64,000 bases of DNA from positions 14,513,501 through 14,577,500 of the forward strand of contig BSBM01000606.1 in the NCBI GenBank assembly GCA_027924585.1, given 5' to 3'. Position 1 is the first letter of the stretch. Each line of letters begins with the position of its first letter. Under the pieces are notes generated by a model. It was not told where the DNA came from. It searched no databases and saw only the letters and a list, made by a program, of their open reading frames with translations. Shown here one piece after another: positions 56,216 through 64,000 of the stretch. The position numbers and the translations under genes were made by a program. Origin of the DNA: Larix kaempferi (lineage: Eukaryota > Streptophyta > Pinopsida > Pinales > Pinaceae).

Positions 56216-57537
56216 TAGAGGTTAGAGACAAGTTTGATTCCACCACTAGAGCTCCATTGGTATCAAAACTTGATTTCTACATAAAGTGTCGTCATAGAAC
56301 CCCCATTGTTCTACTAACAAAATAATAACTTATACTATTTTTTAAAGACTTTCACAACATTTTTACTTGCTCTTGGACCCAAGTTTGGTTGTTAATAAGG
56401 TGGGGACCATTCGAGTTGTGTTAAAATATTGAGAAATATGCATAACATACAACAATATACTTGCTAATATATAAATCAATAGCAAAAATCTACTAATCTA
56501 TTATTCTATAAGCAAAAAATATCCACTCTTGGATGAACCTCCATCACCTCTATTATATATCTAAACGTATGGAAGATTTGCATCCCATCGCAAATGTGGG
56601 AGAAATGCTTTACCACTTATCTTATATAAAGGATGATAATAAGATAATTTATTACATGTTGCATGTGAGATAACTCCATTTTATAATATTAGAGTTATTT
56701 ATGCTTTCTTTAATAAATAAGATCATTACACAACCGGCAACACCACGCAAGTCATCATTACATATTCCAACATTGTCGCTTAATGATGAGTACAAAGAAA
56801 TAATACAAATGGAGGAAGGTGGCATTACATTGACATCCCCGTCGATGAAAACTTCCATTATTCCCTTCCATATGTGAATAAGAACATACTTCGCCTCAAG
56901 AATTCGATGAAGATAACAACCACAACCGATTCTCATTAAATTATGAAATTGCACCTCAACCAAATGGTACGATAAACTCTTACAGAACACTGCAATAGTG
57001 TACAAAAACCTGATATGTTTAATATAATAGAAAATGTGTCTAGGAGAGAGTCATCACAACCATAACCGAGTTTATAGGCGAAAGAACTATGCAATAGATC
57101 TCATCATAGATACAAGAACCCCAATGGCCTATACATCATAAATGTGTCACACGGGAAGTCTTTACAACCAAGCTAAAAGATGAAAGAGTTCTACAATAGA
57201 CCTCATTACAAATGTAACAATCCCATATATATACATCAAAATATTTCTAATAGATAATCCTCATAACCAAAGAACTCTACTGAAGATTACATCTTGATTA
57301 CGACACCCTCAAATGGTTTATCAATCAAAACATGTGTCATCATGAGTGACATAAGAAGATGGCCATTCATTTCATTACATCACAACTAGAAGAATGTGTC
57401 ATTACGGTATTGTATTACATTACATTCCTTCTTCATTACAACTTCAAGCATCTCGAATAAAGAGGAAAAAGGTTTAAACTTTGTTGTTGTTAAGGATAAG
57501 ATGAATGGAGGAACAATACTAAATGACCAAAGATAAT
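56216..57537. other. Gene-free interval with degenerate 108-bp repeats
   Basis: AATGTGTC-led units start at 57033 and 57141 (108-bp offset), with a weaker third near 57240. They share CATCACAACCATAACC- and CAATAGATCTCATCA-like blocks. No gene. Confidence 0.55.
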
Positions 57538-58197
57538 TGTTGGAGCATGTATTTTGGACCAATTTTGAGAATTGTGCGCAAGGAAATGGATCGCGCACCA
57601 ATAAGCTAAAGGACCAGCATGCGCATAAGGCAGAAGATAGTTAGAAACCATTGGGCATGTTTGTCCACTTCCTATGGGCTAAGCCCCACTGAAACAATAT
57701 AAATATGTCAGGGGTTTTCGGGTTAGATGTATGCTTAGAGAGAGTTCTATGCATGTTTTGAGTCTCAAATTGTATGCAGATATGTGTAAGGGACTAGGGA
57801 ATTCTTGAGATAGAGATCTGATGCGTAGTGCGCTGGTTTTGTTAGAATATTCTAATGATAATAAAAAAATGTGACTTTGCCATGAATGAAATGATTATGT
57901 GTTATGATGTGATCAATGTTATGTTTACTGTGCACATGTTTTATGCTCTGCTCTTAATGTTAAAGGTATGAATATGTTTATAAATTAATGATATCATGTT
58001 TACTATTGTACAAATGAGATGAATGGTTAAGAATGGTTAGGATGAATGCCTCCTATCCCCTTTATGCTATAGAAAATTGGTTCCTACAATCCCCATAGAT
58101 TTCTCAAGTGAGACTTCATATGCTCGCAAGTGATGCCAAAATGGCTGGTATCTAAGGGTTTTGTTAGTGAATTAAGTTCAAAACATGGGTCTCCACA
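57538..58197 (+). repeat. 5' LTR of Gypsy-4
   Basis: 660 bp, TGTTGGAGCATG to GTCTCCACA. TATAAATA lies at 57698-57705. The segment AGACTTCATATGCTC near 58110 corresponds to the conserved block of the Gypsy-2 LTR. TTGCGGGCC follows the LTR as the possible primer site. Confidence 0.7.
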
Positions 58198-58219
58198 TTG
58201 CGGGCCAAGAAATTGTTTC

Positions 58220-60380
58220 ATTGACAGGACCAGGATCTGCGACTAAAGGGATGTGGAGGTTGACTAAGAAAGAGATTTAAGGGTGGATAGAAGAAATTGA
58301 ATACAAATTTTATGGGGATTAGAATAAACACCATGGATGAGGATGCAACAATGGTTAGAAAGGTATGTTTATTTAGATCTACATATGATTTACTTTGGTG
58401 AATTCCCAATAATTTTGGATAATTTGTTAAAAAGTATAGCTGAGATGAATGTGATATTTAACCCCATTGTTCCAAGAAATTAGACGACTGAGGTTATTCA
58501 ACAAGTGAATATTGTAAGTAAACAAATTTCACGGGTAGTTTACTACTGGTTATATAACGTAATGAAGGGTTATGTCACAAAGTTTGCTATAAGTTGTACC
58601 TAGTCATACAATATCGATGAAAGGAATTTCTTCAAAAGCCTGCATAGAAGATATTTGAAACCACTGTCTACCTAGATCAAGATGTTTTTATGTGACAAGA
58701 AGGTCATGAAGCTAGAATCTTATCACTAGGTAGCCTGTGTGCATTGGGGAACTGGGGCCTTACTAGGGGATGGCTAAGAGTATGGAAAGGATGCATGAAA
58801 GAATAAATAAGAGATGGATGGATTGAGGATGCCGATAAAAGAAGAAAGTGTGACATAAAAAGAGATCAAAGTGTTGCGCAATGTAAAAATATTTTGATAC
58901 AGTAGGAAAAGGACTATGGCTAACAGAGAGGGGAAACACAATGATTTTGAGGAAAGAGATATTGGTGAAACATTCTATATCAAAGGAATTCTGCACATAG
59001 AAAGGAAAGAAGTGGACACTCAATATAGTCTAGTAGGTGCAAATCCAATACATTATAGTATCCATGTTCATGTTGTTGTCTACATCGAATCCACGACCTC
59101 ATGTGTGTCTCCCAAATCTGAAGTAAGAACTCAAATTTAATTCCAATCACTTGTAGTTAGTATAAGAACTAAGGGTAGTAGTAAAGGTAGTAAGATTAGT
59201 TGAAGTAGTCTAATAACATAGACTCGGTTAACAACACCAAGCAATAATACTACATAGTATGCAATGGTGGATCCCATATTGAGAATGCATGTCTTCCATG
59301 GAGAAAGGACAAAAGAACTAGGACAACATTTATTTGTCTGTGAAGTGATCAGACAAGTGAAGCAAGTACGGGATGACAATATGAAGTTTTCATAGTTGGT
59401 CATGACAATCAAAGACCATGCATTACATTGGTTAATGAAGTATCATTATACCATGCCAATGAACCAACCCAGAACATTGGATAACATAAGAGAAGCTCTG
59501 GTGAAAGAATTCAAGAAGTTCAAATCTGATTCGCAGTGCATCATAGAGCTGAAGGAGATTACATAGTTTCCAAATGAGTTAGTATGGGACTTTCATCAAA
59601 GATTTAAGGTCTTGATGGATTGGCTTACCTTCCATATTCCAGATGAACAACACAAGGAATGGTTCATCGCATGATTGTTGCCTCATATAGGATGTCTATT
59701 GACTTTGTAGAAGATTATGTCACAGTCGGAAATAGTATAAATCGCCATGAAGTTGGAGGCATCCCCCATAGGATAAAGTATCATAGGGATGGATTAGGTT
59801 CAATCACAACTAGTCATGCTAACAATCAAAGGAATGGAAAAGAATGAGGAAGTATGGTGCATCACATGCAGAAAAGAAGGACATCATAAGAATGGCTATA
59901 CAACTTTTGCAAAATATATTTCTATAGGACATCTAAAACCATTTACTGCAAGAGGAGGGTTATGGTGTGAGATATGCAGAACTAGGGGCCATCATACACC
60001 CACTTGTCCATTGATTAAAAAATACCAAAGCAGTATCATGAATTTATTTGCAAGTCAGTGGAACATGGCGAGAAGGATTGTCGCGCACTCAACTTAATGA
60101 GAGAACACATTTCAAACTCATACAGACATTAGGGGGAATTGGTACCAAAAGGAGGAATACCATAGAATAATTCTCCAAGGGACTATAATCAAGGAGGAAT
60201 AGGGGGTTGAGAGTTCATGGAAGAGGATAAGGATTCAGCAAAGGAAGGGGACCAATCATATGTTACAACGGTAACTATCCTAAGCATTATGCATGGGATT
60301 GTCTCAATCCTTGTACAATGTGCACATATTGTAGACAACTAAATCATGTGATGGAAGACTATCCATAGTTAATCACAAAG
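58220..60380 (+). pseudogene. gag: Gypsy-4 gag with zinc knuckles
   Basis: The capsid part 59260-59700 reads ELGQHLFVCEVIRQVKQVRD, VMTIKDHALHWLMKY, ALVKEFKKFKSDS and FHQRFKVLMDWL. Zinc knuckles follow: WCITCRKEGHHKNGY and WCEICRTRGHHTPTCP (59850-60010), then CTYCRQLNHVMED (about 60315-60365). Between them is a remnant linker without the Gln-rich run of Gypsy-2. The leader 58220-58900 has weak similarity to the Gypsy-2 extension (IEEIEYKFYGD). Stops are frequent, mostly TAG and TAA. Confidence 0.78.
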
Positions 60381-60599
60381 TGGTAGGAGAAAATGAAGTA
60401 GAACTAGAACCAAAATGTGCAGATGATATTAGTGGATAAGCATGACTACAAAACCAAGATAGAAACTATAAAGCATGAAGGAATAGGAACAAGGATCAAT
60501 GTGACATAAAATCAAACTGAACAATGGGTCAGAAAAGCTACATAGCCCAACTCGACATTTGATCCTTAGAAGGAGAAGACACATATCAGGAAGCAAGAA

Positions 60600-61345
60600 A
60601 GGAGATGATAGAAATAGGATGTGGAGCATTGACATCGTGACCTATGTATGAAAGACCACTTGTGCACGTCATGCCACCAATATATGATTATTTAATTCTA
60701 AAGAGGTTGGTTGAGAAGATAGGTAAGTTGAAGAGATTCTAAAATATTTGTTTGGAACTGAGAAAGTATGAGACTACATTGAACATGCTATATAGGTTAA
60801 TCAATCAGTGCACACAAGATAAAGAGATCACTATCATACAATTAGCGGTTAGCTAGGTGCAATGCAAAGGAGAACAAGTAGGGAATTCCATATTAGTGCA
60901 CATATTGGGGACTATGACATGGATTACATCATTTTAGATCTAGGATCTCTTCCAAAGTAGACAAGGGAATTGATGGGAGAACCCAAGTTAATCTTTTCAC
61001 TTATTCAGTTGAGACTCGAAAATCAACACAAAATTGTTCCAATTGGAAGGCTGATATGAGTGCAGGTTGATATTAATGGAGTGCGTAGTACAACAAACTT
61101 CAAAGTTATTGAGATAGTGGATGACAGTAAACCTTACCTAGCACTGCTTAGAGTTGATTGAGATTTCTCTAACCAAGCTATTATTAATATGAAAAAGAGA
61201 CAAATGATCCTTTAAGGACAAAACTTTAGAGTTATGATGACGTTGGACCCTACAAAAGGAAGATGATATGTAGAACCAGTCAGAAATAGAGGATTGGAGA
61301 ACTTGTACAATATGACTAGGAAGATGAAATATTATATGAACCATA
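60600..61345 (+). pseudogene. pro: Gypsy-4 aspartic protease
   Basis: The active site reads YIILDLGSLPK (about 60927-60960). The second landmark, PYLALLRVDxDFSNQAIINM (about 61132-61190), parallels PVLLGIDxAMENQAAINF in Gypsy-2. In-frame stops replace likely Trp or Gln codons. Confidence 0.75.
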
Positions 61346-61479
61346 CTACTAACAATATTCTCAGTCGATGAAGCATCAACTCTTGTGCATCATATTCAAA
61401 TGAGGCCTTTGAAGATTACCAACAGTGAATGCATGAGATATCCTCAAGAAGGAATGCTCATATTAGTTGCTCACTATGG

Positions 61480-62320
61480 TGGATCAAAAAGGAGGTATGT
61501 AATCCCCCGAAGTTTGATGGATTAGGAGATGTAGATTCTTTTGTAAAAGAATTTGAAGCATAGATACCCGAACAATAGAGAATGTTGGCACTAGGTGTCC
61601 TTCTAAAGGTGACCCCTATAGGATGGTGGGATGTGTATAATGATGGAATGAATGATTGGCAGTAATGCAGGAAGCTATTCTAGGTGAGATTTGGGGCTAA
61701 ATATACTGCACATAAGTATATTCGGTTGTGTTGTCCACCATATCATATTACGCAGTATATTACAATATGGATCTTGGTACCTACGAAAGAATGGACACAC
61801 TTGTTTTTGCACACCATGGACACGATCCAAAAGAACTGGTACTTATAATTGGAAGTGCGGTAGAGGAACATGAGAATGAGAAGAATTCGTTTTCAAATTC
61901 AAACTAACTTTTAGTTTTGAGGATGAGGCGACAAAGGTTGACAGAGTGCCGTGGGATATCAAAGACAATATTTTAACAATAGACAAGTTGAAAGGGTCAA
62001 CACTGCTCTACAATGTACAAACACCTTCTTCACAGGTTCATGAAATACTGGAATGCTACAATATTACAAGAGGAGACTAGCAAGATGATGACTTAAGGAA
62101 TTTACAAATACCAGAAACTAAAGGAGAGCGCAACATAGAAGGGATTGAGCTTGAATCTGTTGACTATGCGAAACCATTAAAAATGTGCAACGTGAATAGT
62201 GGAATGAAGGAGAAGCCCAAGTTTTCCAGCATTGGAGATTGTTTGAATGATGAAACTATTGAGAAGATTGTTGATTTACTGCATGAATACTAGTATCTAT
62301 TCCCAGGAACATTTTTATAA
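61480..62320 (+). pseudogene. Gypsy-4 second capsid-like module
   Basis: Between protease and RT: KFDGLGDVDSFVKEFEA, MLALGVLLKVTPIGWWDVYN and MNDWQxCRKLFxVRFGAKY (61500-61720), then EWTHLFLHTMDTIQKNWYL (61785-61845). After an acidic linker comes FSSIGDCLNDETIEKIVDLL (62224-62283), which runs to the start of RT. The two Trp-rich halves correspond one for one with the module in Gypsy-2. Frames shift near 61740 and 61880. Confidence 0.75.
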
Positions 62321-63124
62321 ATGAAAGGGATTGTTGGGGAATTAGGGGAAATGAATATCCCATTAAACATAGATGCAAAGGCAGTAAATCAGAAACCATA
62401 CCAATTGAATCTAGTGTATAAGAAGAAATTTAAAACAGAGATAGACAGGATGCTGGAAGCTAGGATTAGAGAACCTATCGAGGAATCAAAATGGACTAGC
62501 CCGATGGTGGTACAAGATAAGAAAATAGGTGGAATAAGAATTTGCGTAGATTTGTGCAAATCGAATGATGCTTTCCTACATGATCTATTTCCTTCCCCGT
62601 TCGTAGACTAAGTTTCACAAAATGTAGGAGGATAGGAAGCCTATTCATTTAGTGATGGATTTTCTTGGTATCATCATATTAAGTTCACGCAAGAATACCA
62701 TCAAAAGAGATCCTTTGCAACATAATGGGGATGCTACCGGTACACCATGATGCATTTTGGTCTGAAGAATGCCCTAACAATATTTTCCTAGGTGGTTGTC
62801 GCATCATTCAAGGAGTTCAGTCATAAATTTTTAGAAGTTTAGTTGTATGATTGGACAATGTTTAGTTTGTTGAAGAATCATATTGAAGTTCGGTGCTTAA
62901 TGTTTGATAGATGCAAATAGTTCCATATTTTGTTAAAATTGAAGAAGTGTATTTTCTATGTGCCATTTGGTATCTTATTGGGTGATGTAGTATGTAAACA
63001 AGGGTTGTTGGTGAATCCTACAAATATTGTTGCTATTATTGATTTTTGACCACCAACTTCAGTGTGACAACTGCAAGCAATGATGGGTCATGTTGGCTAT
63101 AGTTCACCTTCTTGAGGTTTCCAG
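62321..63124 (+). pseudogene. pol: Gypsy-4 reverse transcriptase, truncated
   Basis: Open from 62321 to 62611 (GELGEMNIPLNIDAKAVNQK, WTSPMVVQDKKIGGIRICVD), then in the same register with stops: AYSFSDGFSWYHHIKF, MMHFGLKNALTIFS. The catalytic box has decayed to LYDWT next to a stop (62840-62860), so YxDD is lost. KKCIFYVPFGILLGDVVCKQ and LQAMMGHVGYS follow. A shift at about 63103 gives a few more residues before the LTR at 63125. Confidence 0.85.
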
Positions 63125-64000
63125 TGTAGACCCAAGTATTTCGCGGTTCAAGGAACCAACAAAGCTCCAATTCACCGGCCCTTTCGGCAATAGGCTATGC
63201 GCAGCCTAAGGTCTCACCCGAGGTGAAACTGAGGGGGTGGTTGCAGAATCAAGTTTCAACAATCAGGTGATGCGATGGGGGGGGAAAGGCTAATAAGCAG
63301 CGCAATGCCTTGCGGATTGCGTGGATAGATAACTGCGTGAACCTTCTGTTCCGCATTGAGTACTTCGGCGTGCAACTATGCTCACGCACTTGCACCTCTA
63401 ATGACTGTGCGATACAGGGTACCTTTTCATTACGACCGTAAGCTATCAATAGCTTACCCCATAGCAACCGTCAATGACCTAGCGCATCAACCAAACTACG
63501 CATCCTTGCTAGGGTGTTCAATTCTAACCACTCTACTTAGCATTCTCTATCCCTTTATTCCATTCAAATTCTTTCCAGTAAATTGTGGATGGTTTAATAA
63601 CATACATTACTGCGTGCTCCAATGCTGCACTCAAACTCAATGTTCACTACTTGACCTAGATAGATTCATACATTCCAATCGACAGATTCATACATGTTGA
63701 ATACTTAACATTCCTCTATGCATGCATTACTTAACATATTATCCCCATTCTCTGCGGCGAATACATATAAAAGCAATCACATAACAAAAGTTTATAGCAT
63801 TAAACATTCATACCAAGCAATTAAACAATCACAAACACATATTGGTCACACAACACAGAATTTAACATAGTTCACCCCCCGGATGGAGGCTACATCCACA
63901 AGAACGGTTGTTAATATTGCTACAACCGTTCTTAGTATGCGCACTCAGCTGCAGACTCTCTTCTCTCTCTCAGATAGGTCTCTATACACTCAGCTGCAGA
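63125..64000 (-). repeat. LTR of another Gypsy-like element, incomplete at the window end
   Basis: Starts TGTAGACCC, the complement of the LTR end GGGTCTACA, and shares GGTCTCACCCGAGG with the Gypsy-2 and Gypsy-4 LTR ends in minus orientation. It could be a solo LTR or the 3' LTR of an element lying to the right. The end of the LTR is not in the window. No TSD can be tested. Confidence 0.65.
63901..63933. repeat. Perfect 11-bp inverted repeat in the last LTR
   Basis: AGAACGGTTGT and ACAACCGTTCT form a perfect hairpin around a 10-11-base AT-rich loop. Confidence 0.9.

Larger units (their letters stand above)
57538..63124 (+). mobile_element. Gypsy-4: plus-strand Gypsy related to Gypsy-2, 3' truncated
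   Basis: 5' LTR 57538-58197, then leader, gag with knuckles, protease, second capsid-like module and RT, cut at 63125 by another LTR within RT just after GHVGYS. RNase H, integrase and 3' LTR lie outside the window or are lost. The module order and motifs match Gypsy-2, so both belong to one lineage. Confidence 0.85.

Overview
This is plant nuclear DNA, most likely from a large, repeat-rich genome such as a conifer. The evidence is plant Copia primer sites complementary to initiator tRNA-Met, plant-type Gypsy elements, and one decayed gene fragment of the plant-specific Gnk2/DUF26 cysteine-rich family. The DNA is AT-rich and nearly all recognisable content is old LTR retrotransposons with stops, frameshifts and lost catalytic residues. 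I see no intact host gene, rRNA, functional tRNA gene or CRISPR array.

Layout. 739-4277: a short non-autonomous Copia-like element (A) with gag and protease only. 4278-9610: gene-free DNA with three small tandem or fold-back repeats. 9611-10224: the 3' end of a + strand Copia. 10280-35277: a three-layer nest. A minus-strand Copia (B) is split inside its protease-integrase reading frame by a minus-strand Gypsy (Gypsy-2, 12703-33516, TSD CCATC). Gypsy-2 is itself split in its 3' accessory ORF by a plus-strand Athila-like Gypsy (Gypsy-1, 14127-23190, two 1399-bp LTRs, TSD GCAAC). 36374-37017: a solo LTR of the Copia B family. 38757-41507: remnants of a possible Copia LTR and of a minus-strand Gypsy (Gypsy-3). 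41540-42120: an RNase H fragment, probably from a LINE.

42635-45435: an LTR element without pol (C), whose 3' LTR is split by a solo LTR of the Gypsy-2 family (44600-45392). 45794-50053: a second gag-only Copia-like element (D), sister to A, whose 5' LTR is split by a 1156-bp solo LTR (45867-47022, TSD AGTCT); the 3' LTR preserves the empty site. 51030-51186: a fold-back MITE-like repeat. 51894-51992: a minus-strand tRNA-derived SINE or tRNA retropseudogene with a 21-bp target duplication. 54175-54675: four copies of a 125-bp minisatellite, followed by the Gnk2 pseudogene. 57538-63124: a plus-strand Gypsy (Gypsy-4) related to Gypsy-2, cut at 63125 by another LTR that runs off the window.

Most notable points: Gypsy-2 and Gypsy-4 both carry a second capsid-like module between protease and reverse transcriptase, in addition to the gag before the zinc knuckles; Gypsy-1 has lost its integrase and its pol frame runs into a coiled-coil ORF of unknown function; elements A and D share their termini but carry different internal ORFs. 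The nested target duplications give a relative order of insertion.
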